DNA of 64,000 nt from Georgenia wutianyii (GCF_006349365.1 NZ_CP040899.1:3162001-3226000), one strand, 5' to 3'; shown: positions 1-9,530, counted from the stretch's first letter. Numbers and translations: made by a program. The notes: generated by a model from the sequence alone, not told the origin.

Positions 1-110
1 TCGATCTCCTCGGGGTTCTGCCCGGTGAGGAGGGTCGCCCCCAGGTAGACGAGGACGAGGACGAGTGCGACCCACACCAGCGGGCCCCGCAACAGCTTCT
101 TGGCATTCAT
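1..110 (-). CDS. ftsH: FtsH, ATP-dependent zinc metalloprotease (N-terminus only)
   Basis: This is the first 36 codons of a gene running off the left edge. The peptide starts MNAKKLLRGPLVWVALVLVL, a short basic head followed by a hydrophobic membrane segment, then a TLLTG periplasmic stretch, as in actinobacterial FtsH. FtsH is a membrane-bound AAA+ protease that removes damaged membrane proteins. The order hpt-ftsH behind tilS is a common actinobacterial arrangement and supports the call. No catalytic part is inside the window, so identity rests on the N-terminus and the neighbours. Confidence 0.8.
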   Translation of the reverse strand, partial: MNAKKLLRGPLVWVALVLVLVYLGATLLTGQNPEEI

Positions 111-233
111 CGGTGGCGGCGCTGGGGCCGGGTCCCTCCTGCTCGAACGATCATCGTGTGACGTTACCCCGAAGGTCCGCGCAGGAGGGAACGTGTTCGC
201 CCACGGCAGGACGGGGCGCAGGCCGCGTCCCGG

Positions 234-264
234 CCGCCCGTGGACGACCGGGACGCCCGGGCGG
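234..264 (-). terminator. weak hairpin after hpt
   Basis: A 7-bp perfect stem (CCGCCCG/CGGGCGG) with a 17-nt loop lies directly after the hpt stop codon. There is no T-tract. It may end or attenuate transcription before ftsH; the rest of the 156-base gap shows nothing else clear. Confidence 0.3.
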
Positions 265-266
265 GT

Positions 267-821
267 TCAGCCGCTGTAGACGTGCGGCGCCAGGGTCCCG
301 ACGAAGGGCAGGTGGCGGTACTTCTCGGCGAAGTCGAGGCCGTAGCCGACGACGAACTCCGTGGGGATGTCGAAGCCGACGTAGCGCACGTCGACCTCGA
401 CCTTGGCGGCCTCCGGCTTGCGCAGCAGCGTGGCGATCTCCACGGACGCCGGGCCGCGGCTGCGGAGGTTGGACACGAGCCAGGACAGCGTGAGCCCGGA
501 GTCGATGATGTCCTCGACGATGAGCACGTGGCGTCCGTGCAGGTCGGTGTCCAGGTCCTTGAGGATGCGCACGACGCCGGAGGACTTCGTCCCCGACCCG
601 TAGGAGGACACCGCCATCCAGTCCATCTCGATCGAGGTGTGCAGCCGGCGGGACAGGTCCGCCATCACCATGACGGCGCCGCGCAGGACGCCCACGAGCA
701 GGAGGTCCTTGCCCGCGTAGTCGGAGTCGATCCGGGCCGCCATCTCGTCGAGCCGGGTCTCGATCTGCTCCTGGGTGAGCAGGACCTTCTCGAGGTCCTT
801 TCCCATGTCGCTGGCGTCCAC
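267..821 (-). CDS. hpt: hypoxanthine phosphoribosyltransferase
   Basis: A 184-residue purine-salvage enzyme that makes IMP or GMP from hypoxanthine or guanine plus PRPP in the cytoplasm. The PRPP-binding loop VLIVEDIIDSGLT is at residues 99-111, and the phosphate-contacting LRGA motif is near residues 46-49. Length fits the family. The GTG start at 821 is preceded by an AGGAGG ribosome site four bases away; a later ATG (806) has no such site. It sits 16 bases after tilS and before ftsH, all on the minus strand, consistent with one operon. Confidence 0.93.
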   Translation of the reverse strand: MDASDMGKDLEKVLLTQEQIETRLDEMAARIDSDYAGKDLLLVGVLRGAVMVMADLSRRLHTSIEMDWMAVSSYGSGTKSSGVVRILKDLDTDLHGRHVLIVEDIIDSGLTLSWLVSNLRSRGPASVEIATLLRKPEAAKVEVDVRYVGFDIPTEFVVGYGLDFAEKYRHLPFVGTLAPHVYSG

Positions 822-837
822 ACGTCCTCCTGTCGGC

Positions 838-1866
838 TCACTGCCCCCGCGCGGACCGCGGCGGGGAGAGGTTCAGCCTGCCACACCGGCGCACGGCGGT
901 GACAGCGCCGGGCAGGTCGAGGGCGCCCTGCCCGTGGTAGTGGGTGACGAGCGCGTCGAGGGCGGCGACGTGGACCGCGGCGAGCGCGCCGGGCGGACAG
1001 CCCGCCGCGGTGGCGGCGAGGTGGAGCACCCGTCCGCGCAGCGCCGGGTGCTCGGCGGCGAGCTCGGCGACGTCGAGGTCCACCTCGCCGTCCTCGCCCA
1101 GCCCGGCGCGGGCGGCGAGGTCCGCCGCCGCCCGGGTGAGGTAGTCGTCGTCCTCGCGCAGCAGCCGGGCGGTGCGGGCCAGCGCCTGCGCCACGCCCGG
1201 TCCGAGCGCGGCCTCGAGGGCGGGCATGACGTCGTGGCGGACGGCCGAGCGGCGCAGCGGACCGCCGTCCGCGCGGCGCCACGGGCCGTCAGGGGCGTTG
1301 GTCACGTCGGTGACCCACTCCTGGCCCAGCGCCGTGCAGCAGGCCTCGGTGTCCCGGCGGCGCAGCGCGAGGAAGGGCCTGCGCCAGCGCCCGGTGACCG
1401 GCGCCATCCCGGCGAGCGAGCGGGCGCCCGAGCCCCGGCCCAGACCGAGCAGCACGGTCTCGGCCTGGTCGTCGAGGGTGTGGCCGAGGAGGACGGCGGC
1501 GGCTCCGTGGGCGTCGGCGGCCTCGGCGAGCGCCGAGTAGCGGGCGGTGCGGGCGGCGGCCTCCGGGCCTCCCTCGGTCCCGACGTCCACGGCACGGACC
1601 TCGACCGGCTCGAGCCCGAGCCCGGCGCAGGTGGCGGCGGCCCGGGCCGCGACGTCGTCACTGCCCGGCGCCAGCCCGTGGTCGACGACGACCGCACCCG
1701 CCCGCAGCCCGGCCCGCGGGGCGACGAACGCCGTCGCGGCCGCGAGCGCGAGGGAGTCCGCGCCGCCGGAGCACGCGACGAGCACGAGGGCACCGGCGGG
1801 CAGGTCGGCGAGCGCCGCCCGCACCGCCACCCGGGCGGCGGCGACCGCCGGGGCGGGGCCGGCCAC
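838..1866 (-). CDS. tilS: tRNA(Ile)-lysidine synthase
   Basis: TilS converts the wobble cytidine of tRNA-Ile(CAU) to lysidine so that AUA codons are read. The ATP-pyrophosphatase P-loop SGGADS is at residues 33-38 and [13 protein letters not shown] follows, both diagnostic of the N-type family. About 342 residues, the short actinobacterial form. I chose GTG 1866, one base after the TGA of the upstream protease gene; the frame stays open to an ATG at 1920, but that would overlap the upstream gene by 53 bases. It is followed by hpt. Confidence 0.9.
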   Translation of the reverse strand: MAGPAPAVAAARVAVRAALADLPAGALVLVACSGGADSLALAAATAFVAPRAGLRAGAVVVDHGLAPGSDDVAARAAATCAGLGLEPVEVRAVDVGTEGGPEAAARTARYSALAEAADAHGAAAVLLGHTLDDQAETVLLGLGRGSGARSLAGMAPVTGRWRRPFLALRRRDTEACCTALGQEWVTDVTNAPDGPWRRADGGPLRRSAVRHDVMPALEAALGPGVAQALARTARLLREDDDYLTRAAADLAARAGLGEDGEVDLDVAELAAEHPALRGRVLHLAATAAGCPPGALAAVHVAALDALVTHYHGQGALDLPGAVTAVRRCGRLNLSPPRSARGQ

Positions 1867-1867
1867 C

Positions 1868-2929
1868 TCAGCCGTGGACCCGGCGCACCCAGGCGTCGGG
1901 GTCGAAGATCTCGGTGGCACGGGGCAGGGTGTCGGGCGAGGTCCACACGGCGTTGAGGCCGTCGTGGCCGACGCGGTGGATCACCCGGCGGACGAACTCG
2001 GCGCCGTTGCGGTACTGGGCGATCTTCGCGTCCATCCCCATGAGCCGGCGCACGAGGACGTCGAGCGTGCTCGTCCCCTGGCGGCGGCGCTCGAACTGGC
2101 TGCGGATCCGGGCGACGGACGGCAGCACGCGGGGCCCGACGGCGTCCATGACGACGTCGGCGTGCCCCTCGAGCAGCGACATGACGGCGACCACCTCGGC
2201 GAGCCGCTCGCGCTCCTCGTCGGTGAGGACGGCGTCGATGAGCGGGCCGGCGAGCGCCTGCGCCGCGGGGGTCTCGCCCTTCGGGGTGCGCACCGCCTCG
2301 ACGACGGCGCCGAGCGTGCGCGCCAGGCGCTGGCTGCCGCCCTCGGGCGAGGCGATGGAGGTGACGCTCGCGCGCATCCGCTCGCGCAGGTGGTCGGCCA
2401 GCCAGGGCGCGGCGGCGAACTGCACGGCGTGGGTCTGCTCGTGGAGGCAGACCCAGCGGCGGAAGTCGAGGGCGTCGAGGTCGAGCTCGCGCTCGACGTG
2501 GAGGATGTTCGGCGCGACGAGGACGAGGTAGCCCGGTGAGCCGGCGCCGCCGGGTGCGGTGAAGGGGTCGTACTGCCCGAGCACCTTGGTCGAGAGGTAG
2601 GAGAGCATGACGCCGAGCTCCTCCCCGCCGAGCCGGGCCGCGCCGGGCAGCGTGGTGGCGGGCAGCAGGTCGCCGACGAGGCTGCGGAACATCGCGATGT
2701 TCGCCTCGGACCAGCGGGCCCGGTCCACGACGTACACCGGCCGTCGGGCGGCCGTGGCCGCGGCGTCGTCGAGGCCGGTGATCTCGGCGACGTGACCGGG
2801 GGCCTCCGCGGCCGCGGTGTGGAGCACCGTGACCAGCCCGCGCGCCTCCGCACGGCCGGCGCGGGGTCCGGGAGGGGCGAGGGCTGCGGCGCGGCGGCGC
2901 GCGGCCCGCCAGTCGATCGGGGAGCTCAT
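1868..2929 (-). CDS. zinc-dependent metalloprotease of the F420-biosynthesis-associated family
   Basis: A 353-residue protein with HEQTH at residues 163-167, a classic zincin HExxH site, set in the conserved context [13 protein letters not shown]. This matches the actinobacterial family named 'putative hydrolase, coenzyme F420 biosynthesis associated' (DUF2342). The substrate is not known. No signal peptide is visible, so it is likely cytoplasmic. It is translationally coupled to tilS. An F420-dependent enzyme (fgd) lies 12 kb away, showing that the organism uses F420. Confidence 0.85.
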   Translation of the reverse strand: MSSPIDWRAARRRAAALAPPGPRAGRAEARGLVTVLHTAAAEAPGHVAEITGLDDAAATAARRPVYVVDRARWSEANIAMFRSLVGDLLPATTLPGAARLGGEELGVMLSYLSTKVLGQYDPFTAPGGAGSPGYLVLVAPNILHVERELDLDALDFRRWVCLHEQTHAVQFAAAPWLADHLRERMRASVTSIASPEGGSQRLARTLGAVVEAVRTPKGETPAAQALAGPLIDAVLTDEERERLAEVVAVMSLLEGHADVVMDAVGPRVLPSVARIRSQFERRRQGTSTLDVLVRRLMGMDAKIAQYRNGAEFVRRVIHRVGHDGLNAVWTSPDTLPRATEIFDPDAWVRRVHG

Positions 2930-2965
2930 GGCGTCACGGTAACCCGCCGGGCGCCCGCCCGTCGG

Positions 2966-4342
2966 TCAGCGGCAGCCGCAGGCGGCGAGCGCGGCGGCCC
3001 ACTCGTCGATCGCGGCGCGCGCCTCGGCCGCCCCGCCGGGCTCGAGGTCGTCGGCGACGACGGCGAAGACGAGGAGCCGCCCGTCGGCGTCCTGGACGAG
3101 CCCGGTGAGGCTGACCGCGGTGGTGAGGGTGCCGGTCTTGGCCTGGAGCACCCCGGCGGCAGGCCCGGACATCCGGCCCCGCAGGGTGCCCTCGAGGGCG
3201 GCGACGGGCAGCCCGGTGACGGCGCCCCGCAGGTCGGGACGCCCGGGGTCCAGCGCGAGCGCGGTGACGTCGGCCAGCACGGAGGCGGGCACCTGGTTCT
3301 CCACGAGCAGGCCGGAGGTGTCGGCGAGGGTGACAGCGCGGGTGTCGATGCCGAGGTCGGCGAGCCGGGCGAGGACGGCGCGGGCCGCCCCCTCGAACGT
3401 CGGCTCCTCGCCGTCGGCGATCGCCACGAGGCGGGCGAGGACCTCGGCGACCGAGTTCTCCGAGACGGCGAGCTCGTAGGCGACGACGTCGCGCAGGGGC
3501 GCCGACTCGACCGAGGCCAGCTCCCGCGCCCCGGGGGGCGCCTGCGCCCGGGTCACGTCCCCGGTGACGGTGACGCCCTCCGCGCGCAGCGCGTCGGCGA
3601 AGGCCTGCCCGGCGGCGAGGGCCGGGTCGGCGACGTACTCGCCGTCGGCGTCGAGCCCGGCGTCGAGCGCGAGCGGCTGGATCGGCATGACGTAGTCGAG
3701 GTCGATGCCGCCCCACCCGGGCGCGTAGCCGGGGCCGGAGAAGAGGGTGTCGTCGACGGCGACGCTGACCTCCTGGCCGTCGAGGGCCTCGGCGGTGGCG
3801 GCGGCGAGGTCGGCGAGGGACGCGTGGCCGACGACGTCCTCGCTCGCCTCCCCGTCGGTGAGGAGGATGTCCCCTCCCCCGACGAGCACGACCTGGTTCC
3901 CCTCCCCCTCCACCGCCGTCGTGCGCAGGACGTGGTCCGGCCCGAGGGCGTCGAGGGCGGCGACGGCGCCGAGCAGCTTGAGCGAGGACGCCGGGGTGCG
4001 CGGCTCGTCACCGGCGACGTCGGCCAGGACCTCGTCGGTGAGAGCATCACGCACGACGACCGCGACGGCCCCGCCGGTGCGCGGGTCCGCGACGAGCTCC
4101 TCGGTGAGCGCGGTGACCGCCTCGGCGGAGGGGAGCGGGGCGTCGGGGTCGAGGGCCGGCAGGAGCGGCTCGGCGGCCCCGGCCGTGGCCTCGGGGAAGG
4201 GCGCCGGGTCGGGCACGGGCGGCGCCGTCGTGAGGACGCCGGGGACGAGGTCGGCGGCGTCGGCGGCCACGTAGCCACCGGCGAGGAGGAGCGCGGTGAC
4301 CGTGAGACCGGCCGCTGTCCGGCGCCGTCTGCTCCTCGCCAC
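2966..4342 (-). CDS. dacB: D-alanyl-D-alanine carboxypeptidase/endopeptidase (PBP4, S13 family)
   Basis: A low-molecular-weight penicillin-binding protein that trims peptidoglycan peptides outside the membrane. From the GTG at 4342 there is a basic head then a hydrophobic signal anchor (residues 10-25). The active-site SSLK is at 119-122, SEN of the SxN motif is in the middle (VSENSVAEV), and KTG occurs in LQAKTGTL near the C-terminus. The frame stays open to a GTG at 4396, but GTG 4342 has a GAGGG-type ribosome site and gives a standard signal sequence. It is transcribed divergently from ppa. Confidence 0.9.
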   Translation of the reverse strand: MARSRRRRTAAGLTVTALLLAGGYVAADAADLVPGVLTTAPPVPDPAPFPEATAGAAEPLLPALDPDAPLPSAEAVTALTEELVADPRTGGAVAVVVRDALTDEVLADVAGDEPRTPASSLKLLGAVAALDALGPDHVLRTTAVEGEGNQVVLVGGGDILLTDGEASEDVVGHASLADLAAATAEALDGQEVSVAVDDTLFSGPGYAPGWGGIDLDYVMPIQPLALDAGLDADGEYVADPALAAGQAFADALRAEGVTVTGDVTRAQAPPGARELASVESAPLRDVVAYELAVSENSVAEVLARLVAIADGEEPTFEGAARAVLARLADLGIDTRAVTLADTSGLLVENQVPASVLADVTALALDPGRPDLRGAVTGLPVAALEGTLRGRMSGPAAGVLQAKTGTLTTAVSLTGLVQDADGRLLVFAVVADDLEPGGAAEARAAIDEWAAALAACGCR

Positions 4343-4464
4343 CTGGCCCTCGCCCTCGCGTCGTCGTCCTGTGGGAGGCGGCCAGGACCGCGGCACTCCC
4401 GCCGGTGGTCCACACTAGTACCCGGTACGCTCATCGCCCGCGGCGGCAGACGAAAGGTCAGGCA

Positions 4465-4992
4465 GTGGAGTTCGACGTCACGATCGAGATCCCCAAGGGG
4501 AACCGCAACAAGTACGAGGTGGATCACGAGACGGGACGGATCCGGCTGGACCGGATGCTCTTCACCTCCACCCGCTACCCCGACGACTACGGGTTCATCG
4601 AGGACACCCTCGGTGAGGACGGGGACCCGCTGGACGCCCTGGTGCTCCTCGAGGAGCCCACGTTCCCTGGCTGCCTCATCCGCTGCCGCGCCCTCGGCAT
4701 GTTCCGCATGCGCGACGAGGCCGGCGGTGACGACAAGGTGCTGTGCGTGCCCACGGGTGACCAGCGCGCGTCGTGGCGCACGGACATCGAGGACGTGAGC
4801 GAGTTCCACCGCCTGGAGATCCAGCACTTCTTCGAGGTCTACAAGGACCTCGAGCCCGGCAAGTCCGTCGAGGGCGCCCACTGGGTGGGCCGCGAGGAGG
4901 CCGAGGCGGAGATCCGTCGCTCCTTCCAGCGCGCGAAGGACGAGGGCTACTACGCCCACGCCGACCCGCACGGCCCCGGCCAGGCCGAGTAG
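4465..4992 (+). CDS. ppa: inorganic pyrophosphatase (family I)
   Basis: Soluble Mg-dependent pyrophosphatase, 175 residues, hydrolysing PPi released by biosynthetic reactions. It begins [20 protein letters not shown], typical of the family, and carries the metal-binding signature [10 protein letters not shown] at residues 51-60. I chose GTG 4465 because a GAAAGG ribosome site lies 7 bases upstream; the 20 extra residues available from 4405 do not resemble the family. The bidirectional hairpin after the stop separates it from the NlpC/P60 gene. Confidence 0.95.
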   Translation: MEFDVTIEIPKGNRNKYEVDHETGRIRLDRMLFTSTRYPDDYGFIEDTLGEDGDPLDALVLLEEPTFPGCLIRCRALGMFRMRDEAGGDDKVLCVPTGDQRASWRTDIEDVSEFHRLEIQHFFEVYKDLEPGKSVEGAHWVGREEAEAEIRRSFQRAKDEGYYAHADPHGPGQAE

Positions 4993-5010
4993 CCACCGCC
5001 CCCAGCACAC

Positions 5011-5051
5011 GACGACGCCCCCGGACCGCGCGGTCCGGGGGCGTTGTCGTC
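5011..5051. terminator. bidirectional terminator between ppa and the NlpC/P60 gene
   Basis: Long near-perfect inverted repeat (arms GACGACGCCCCCGGACCG and CGGTCCGGGGGCGTTGTCGTC around a two-base centre) between two convergent genes. Its GC-rich stem without a U-tract is the usual form in high-GC actinobacteria. Confidence 0.8.
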
Positions 5052-5065
5052 GGGTGGGACGCCGG

Positions 5066-6502
5066 TCAGACGCGTCCGCCGTAGGGCAGCACGTTGGGCC
5101 AGTACATCGGCACGAGCTCGACGGTCTTGCCCGGCGACGGCGCGTGCAGCCGCATGCCGTTCCCGGCGTAGATCGCCACGTGGTAGATGCCCGAGGTCTG
5201 CCCGTTGCTCGAGTAGAAGATGAGGTCGCCGGCCTGGAGGTCGGACACCGGAACGCGGGTGGTCGCGGCGTACTGCGCGCGGGTCGTGCGCGGCAGGGAG
5301 ACCCCGGCCCGGGCGAAGGCGGTCTGGGTGAGGCCCGAGCAGTCGTACCCGTCGGGACCGGCGGCGCCCCACACGTAGGGCTTGCCCAGCTGGGTGCGCG
5401 CCCAGTCCAGCGCGGCGCGGGCCGCGTTGGACGCCGGCGGGGCGGGAGCGGGGGCGGGTGCCGGAGCCGGGGCGGGAGCGGGGGCGGGTGCCGGAGCCGG
5501 GGCGGGTGCGGGTGCGGGTGCCGGGGCGGGTTCGGGCGCCGGGGCAGGTGCGGGTGCGGGTGCCGGTGCGGGCGAGGGACGCGAGGGCTGGGGCGCGGAC
5601 GGCTGCTGCTGGGCGGCCTCGTCGCGGGCCGCCTGCTCACGCGCCGCCTGCTCGCGGGCGGCCTGCTCACGGTTCGCCGCGTCGCGGGAGGCGGCCTCCT
5701 GCTCGCGGGCCGCCGTCTCGAGGGCGGCAGCGCGGGCCACCTCGGCCTCGCGGCGCTGCCGCTCGGCGTCCAGGGCGTCCTGCCGCTCACGCTCGAGCTC
5801 GGCGGTGGTGCCGCGCTGCGCGGCGAGCTGGTCGATGAGAGCGGCGCGACGGTCGGCGGACAGGGCGAGCTGGGTCTCGGCGCTCGCGGCCGAGGCACGG
5901 GCCTCCTCCGCGGCGGAGGCGAGCGCCGTCGTCGCCTGCTCCTGCTCGGCGGCGGCCTCGTCGGCGCGCCGCTGGAAGGTGGCGGCGACGAGCTCGCTGG
6001 CCTGGAAGCGCTGGAGCGCCTCGTCCGCGCGGGTGCCCATGCGGTCGGTGTGCGTGGCGCGCCGCATGGCGTTCTCGAAGCTGTCGGCGGAGAGCAGGGG
6101 CTCGACGGGGCCGAGCGCCCCCGGCCCGGAGCGGTAGGCCGCCATCGCGATGCGTCCGATGACGGCGCGCTGCTGCTCGACCTCCTCCTGGGCCTCCGCG
6201 GCTGCCTGCTGCGCCTCGGCGGCGCGCGCGGTCGACTCCTCGAGCCCGACCTGGGCGTCGAGGTAGGCCTCGTTGGCCTGCTGGGCGCGGATGGTCGCCT
6301 CCTCGAGCAGGCTGGAGAGCCCGGCGAGCTCGACCTCGAGCTCGGCGATGCTCGAGGCGGTGCGCCCCTCGGCCTCGCGCGCTGCGGCGATCTCGTCCTG
6401 CGTCGGCGGCTCCGCCGTCGCGGGGCTGATGACCATGCCGCCCGACAGTGCCATCACGGCGATCGACACGACCACGTGCCGTCGACGGTCCGTCCAGCCC
6501 AC
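5066..6502 (-). CDS. secreted NlpC/P60 peptidoglycan hydrolase (RipA-like)
   Basis: A 478-residue cell-wall endopeptidase likely needed for daughter-cell separation. From GTG 6502 (GGGAGG site 7 bases upstream) there is a signal sequence ending near ATAEP, then about 240 residues of alanine/glutamate-rich coiled coil, a long Ala-Pro linker, and a C-terminal NlpC/P60 domain. The catalytic Cys388 is in YDCSGLT and His441 in GIYHVAIYAG. The architecture matches mycobacterial RipA and corynebacterial homologues. The frame is open much further upstream, but that part overlaps metY in antisense. Three 9-bp direct repeats upstream suggest MtrA control. Confidence 0.9.
   Translation of the reverse strand: MGWTDRRRHVVVSIAVMALSGGMVISPATAEPPTQDEIAAAREAEGRTASSIAELEVELAGLSSLLEEATIRAQQANEAYLDAQVGLEESTARAAEAQQAAAEAQEEVEQQRAVIGRIAMAAYRSGPGALGPVEPLLSADSFENAMRRATHTDRMGTRADEALQRFQASELVAATFQRRADEAAAEQEQATTALASAAEEARASAASAETQLALSADRRAALIDQLAAQRGTTAELERERQDALDAERQRREAEVARAAALETAAREQEAASRDAANREQAAREQAAREQAARDEAAQQQPSAPQPSRPSPAPAPAPAPAPAPEPAPAPAPAPAPAPAPAPAPAPAPAPAPAPAPPASNAARAALDWARTQLGKPYVWGAAGPDGYDCSGLTQTAFARAGVSLPRTTRAQYAATTRVPVSDLQAGDLIFYSSNGQTSGIYHVAIYAGNGMRLHAPSPGKTVELVPMYWPNVLPYGGRV
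5440..5583 (-). repeat. Ala-Pro coding repeat in the NlpC/P60 linker
   Basis: Degenerate 6-bp tandem repeat encoding alternating Ala and Pro with a single interrupting Glu. It forms a stiff extended linker between the coiled coil and the catalytic domain. Such repeats can change length by replication slippage in multiples of two residues. Confidence 0.85.
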
Positions 6503-6544
6503 AGGGTCCTCCCTCACCCGGCCGCACCACACGTCCGGGCTCCC

Positions 6545-6601
6545 AAGGTAGCGCGCCAAGCCACAGAAGAAAACACCCGTCACATGAGTAACACGAGTAA
6601 C
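6545..6601 (-). promoter_or_regulatory. promoter with three MtrA-like 9-bp direct repeats
   Basis: On the minus strand three adjacent nonamers read GTTACTCGT, GTTACTCAT and GTGACGGGT (forward positions 6575-6601). They lie 73-99 bases before the start of the NlpC/P60 gene and just upstream of a possible -10 TACCTT (6545-6550) that lacks a good -35. Known MtrA sites in mycobacteria are 9-bp direct repeats of the GTCACAgcg type, and MtrA controls ripA-type genes. Assignment to MtrA is inference. Confidence 0.5.
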
Positions 6602-6773
6602 ACCCCTGTAGTTCCGGCGCCGCCGCGAGCACCCACCGTGCGCCCCTTCGCGCACCCTGCGCCCGCTCAGGAGTACCGAGAGCACCGGCAGTGGCGAACC
6701 CCGCACCGCCTGTCCACCGCCGTCCGCCTGGTGGACACGGCCCCGACCCGCCGTCCGGTGTCCGAGATGGGGG

Positions 6774-6802
6774 TTTCGGGGCGCGGGCGGCGTTCGTAGT
6801 CT
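6774..6802 (+). promoter_or_regulatory. putative metYX promoter for a leaderless leader
   Basis: A -10-like TAGTCT (6797-6802) ends six bases before the ATG of the leader peptide, so the transcript would start at or next to that ATG. The -35 element is weak (TTTCGG, 17-base spacer). The remaining 6503-6958 region holds the NlpC/P60 promoter, the leader peptide and GC-rich inverted repeats, but no longer gene. Confidence 0.4.
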
Positions 6803-6808
6803 CGCCGC

Positions 6809-6832
6809 ATGAGCCGTCGAATGTGCACCTGA
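6809..6832 (+). CDS. putative cysteine-containing leader peptide upstream of metY
   Basis: A seven-codon ORF reading M-S-R-R-M-C-T and stop, 126 bases before metY and directly after a -10-like box. It contains Arg, Met and Cys codons, so ribosome stalling there could sense sulfur amino acid supply. Short Cys-containing leader peptides occur upstream of sulfur genes in actinobacteria. Between it and metY is a GC-rich stretch with the palindrome GCCGACGTCGGC, which could form competing hairpins. Translation is not proven. Confidence 0.45.
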   Translation: MSRRMCT

Positions 6833-6958
6833 CCGCAGCGCACGTTCGCATGCCCGCCGACGTCGGCGCCAGGCCGCCGTGCGCCCCGCCCCTTCCAGGG
6901 TCGGCGTGCCGGCAGGGAGCCGCTCGCCGCCCGCTCCCCCCACTTCCTGGAGAACACC

Positions 6959-8293
6959 ATGAGCGAGTCCACCTGGTCCTTCGAGACCAAGCAGATCCAC
7001 GCGGGCCAGCAGCCCGACCCCGCCACCGGCGCCCGCGCCCTGCCGATCTACCAGACGACCTCCTTCGTCTTCGAGAGCGCCGAGCAGGCCGCCAACCGCT
7101 TCGCCCTCGCCGAGCTCGGCCCGATCTACACCCGCATCACCAACCCGACGCAGGCGGCGGTCGAGGACCGCATCGCGGCGCTCGAGGGCGGCGTCGGCGG
7201 TCTGCTCGTCGCCTCCGGACAGGCGGCGGAGACCTACGCGATCCTCAACATCGCCGAGGTCGGTGACCACGTCGTCGCCAGCCCGAGCCTCTACGGCGGC
7301 ACCTACAACCTCCTGCGTCACACCCTGCCCAAGCTCGGGATCACGACGACGTTCGTCACCGACCCCGACGACCCGCAGGCCTGGCGCGACGCGGTCCGCC
7401 CCAACACCAAGCTCTTCTTCGCCGAGACGATCCCCAACCCCAAGCAGGACGTCCTCGACATCGAGACGGTCGCAGCGATCGCCCACGAGAACGGCGTGCC
7501 GCTCGTCGTGGACAACACCGTGGCCACGCCCTACCTCATCCGCCCGCTCGAGCACGGCGCGGACATCGTCGTCCACTCGGCGACGAAGTACCTCGGTGGC
7601 CACGGCACGTCGATCGCCGGCGCCATCGTCGACGGCGGCACGTTCGACTGGTCCGCCGACCCGGAGAAGTTCCCCAACTACAACACCCCCGACCCGAGCT
7701 ACAACGGGCTCGTCTTCAAGGACCTCGGCGCCCCGGCCTTCATCCTCAAGGCCCGCGTCCAGCTCCTGCGCGACCTCGGCGCGGCCGTCTCCCCGTTCAA
7801 TGCCTTCCTCATCGGCCAGGGCATCGAGACGCTGTCGCTGCGCGTGGAGCGGCACGTCGCCAACGCCCAGCGCGTCGCGGAGTTCCTCGAGGCGCAGGAC
7901 CAGGTGACGAAGGTCGGCTACGCGGGCCTGCCGTCCTCGCCCTGGTACGAGCGGGCGCGCAAGTACGCCCCGCGCGGCGCGGGCGCCGTCCTCACCTTCG
8001 AGCTGGCCGGCGGCTACGAGGCCGGCATCGCGTTCGTCGACGCACTCGAGCTGCACTCCAACGTCGCCAACATCGGCGACGTGCGCTCCCTCGTCATCCA
8101 CCCGGCGTCCACCACCCACTCCCAGCTCGACGAGGCCGCCCTCGCCGGCGCCGGGGTGAGCCCGGGGCTCGTGCGCCTGGCCGTGGGCCTGGAGCACATC
8201 GACGACATCCTCGCCGACCTCGAGAAGGGCCTGCGGGCGGCGGCGGCCGTGTCCGCGGCGACGGCGGCCGTCGGGGGCGAGCACTCCTCGTGA
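6959..8293 (+). CDS. metY: O-acetylhomoserine aminocarboxypropyltransferase (sulfhydrylase)
   Basis: PLP enzyme joining O-acetylhomoserine with sulfide to make homocysteine, the direct route to methionine. 444 residues, with the PLP lysine K210 in [11 protein letters not shown] and the aspartate of [10 protein letters not shown] before it. The long insert-containing form ([18 protein letters not shown]) separates MetY from MetB/MetC-type enzymes. A GGAG ribosome site precedes ATG 6959. Its last four bases overlap the GTG of metX, so the two enzymes, which act in series, are translationally coupled. Confidence 0.95.
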   Translation: MSESTWSFETKQIHAGQQPDPATGARALPIYQTTSFVFESAEQAANRFALAELGPIYTRITNPTQAAVEDRIAALEGGVGGLLVASGQAAETYAILNIAEVGDHVVASPSLYGGTYNLLRHTLPKLGITTTFVTDPDDPQAWRDAVRPNTKLFFAETIPNPKQDVLDIETVAAIAHENGVPLVVDNTVATPYLIRPLEHGADIVVHSATKYLGGHGTSIAGAIVDGGTFDWSADPEKFPNYNTPDPSYNGLVFKDLGAPAFILKARVQLLRDLGAAVSPFNAFLIGQGIETLSLRVERHVANAQRVAEFLEAQDQVTKVGYAGLPSSPWYERARKYAPRGAGAVLTFELAGGYEAGIAFVDALELHSNVANIGDVRSLVIHPASTTHSQLDEAALAGAGVSPGLVRLAVGLEHIDDILADLEKGLRAAAAVSAATAAVGGEHSS

Positions 8294-9492
8294 CCGACGA
8301 GCGGCGCGTGGCGCACGCGGTGGGCCCGTCCCGCCGCGTGCGCTCGCGCGTCGAGCCCGAGCAGATCCCGACGACCGGGGCCTGGCACCCGCAGCACGGG
8401 CCGGGCGCCCGTTCCTTCGCCGACATCGGCGCGCTCCAGCTCGAGGCCGGTGGCCGGCTCCCCGGCGTCACCCTCGCCTACGAGACGTGGGGGGAGCTCA
8501 ACGAGGCGCGCGACAACGCAGTGCTCGTGTGCCACGCGCTCACCGGCGACTCGCACGTCGCCGGTCCGGCAGGCCCGGGGCACGTGAGCCCGGGCTGGTG
8601 GTCCTCGATCGTCGGCCCGGGGCTGGCGATCGACACCGACCGGTGGTTCGTCGTCGCGCCGAACGTGCTCGGCGGGTGCCAGGGCAGCACCGGCCCCTCC
8701 TCCCCCGCCCCCGACGGCACACCGTGGGGCAGCCGCTTCCCGCACGTCACCGTGCGTGACCAGGTCGCGGCCGAGCTCGAGCTCACCGACCTGCTCGGCA
8801 TCGAGCGGTGGGCGAACGTCGTCGGCGGCTCGATGGGCGGCCACCGGGTGCTCGAGTGGGCGATCCTGGCGCCCGAGCGGGTCCGGTCGATCGCCGTCAT
8901 CGCCTCCGGCGCCCAGACCACCGCCGACCAGATCGCCTGGGCGCACGCCCAGCTCGCCGCGATCACCCTCGACCCGAACTACCGCGGCGGGGACTACTAC
9001 GCCGCCGGGCCGGGGCAGGGCCCGCACGCGGGTCTCGCGCTCGCGCGGCGCATCGCGCACACGACCTACCGCAGCGCCGAGGAGCTCGAGACGCGCTTCG
9101 GGCGGATCCACCAGCACGCGGAGGACCCGATGCTCGGGGGCCGCTTCGCGGTGCAGTCCTACCTCGACCACCACGGGTCCAAGCTCACCCTGCGCTTCGA
9201 CGCGAACAGCTACGTCGCGCTCACCCGCGCGATGCTCACCCACGACGTCGGCCGCGACCGCGGCGGGGTGCGCGCGGCACTGTCGACGATCACGGCGGAC
9301 ACGCTCGTCGTCGCCGTCGACTCCGACCGGCTCTTCCTGCCCCACGAGTCGGAGCGGATCGCGGCGGCGGTGCCCGGGGCGCGTCCGGTGCGCTACGTGC
9401 GCTCCCCGTACGGCCACGACGGCTTCCTCATCGAGCACGAGCAGATGAGCCGGCACCTCGGGGAGTTCCTGCGGCAGGTCGCCCGCCCTTGA
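8290..9492 (+). CDS. metX: homoserine O-acetyltransferase
   Basis: Alpha/beta-hydrolase-fold acyltransferase activating homoserine with acetyl-CoA in methionine synthesis. 400 residues, with the nucleophile Ser181 in NVVGGSMGGHR, the acid Asp in VVAVDSDRLF and the His in SPYGHDGFLIEH. The pocket sequence GGCQGSTGPSS is characteristic. It starts with GTG overlapping the metY stop by four bases. It supplies the substrate of MetY. Confidence 0.95.
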   Translation: MTDERRVAHAVGPSRRVRSRVEPEQIPTTGAWHPQHGPGARSFADIGALQLEAGGRLPGVTLAYETWGELNEARDNAVLVCHALTGDSHVAGPAGPGHVSPGWWSSIVGPGLAIDTDRWFVVAPNVLGGCQGSTGPSSPAPDGTPWGSRFPHVTVRDQVAAELELTDLLGIERWANVVGGSMGGHRVLEWAILAPERVRSIAVIASGAQTTADQIAWAHAQLAAITLDPNYRGGDYYAAGPGQGPHAGLALARRIAHTTYRSAEELETRFGRIHQHAEDPMLGGRFAVQSYLDHHGSKLTLRFDANSYVALTRAMLTHDVGRDRGGVRAALSTITADTLVVAVDSDRLFLPHESERIAAAVPGARPVRYVRSPYGHDGFLIEHEQMSRHLGEFLRQVARP

Positions 9493-9530
9493 GGCGTGCA
9501 GTCCGGCCCGCCGCAGGTCATGCTGGGGGC

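Noticed and set aside
6503..6720. c-di-AMP (ydaO) riboswitch upstream of the NlpC/P60 gene
   Set aside because: This riboswitch often precedes such genes in actinobacteria, but I could not find its conserved core; the 9-bp direct repeats explain the region better.
6503..8284. Very long minus-strand ORF continuing the NlpC/P60 frame (1072 codons in all)
   Set aside because: The extension is antisense to metY, has no homology, and a good GTG start with ribosome site exists at 6502. Long antisense frames are common at this GC content.
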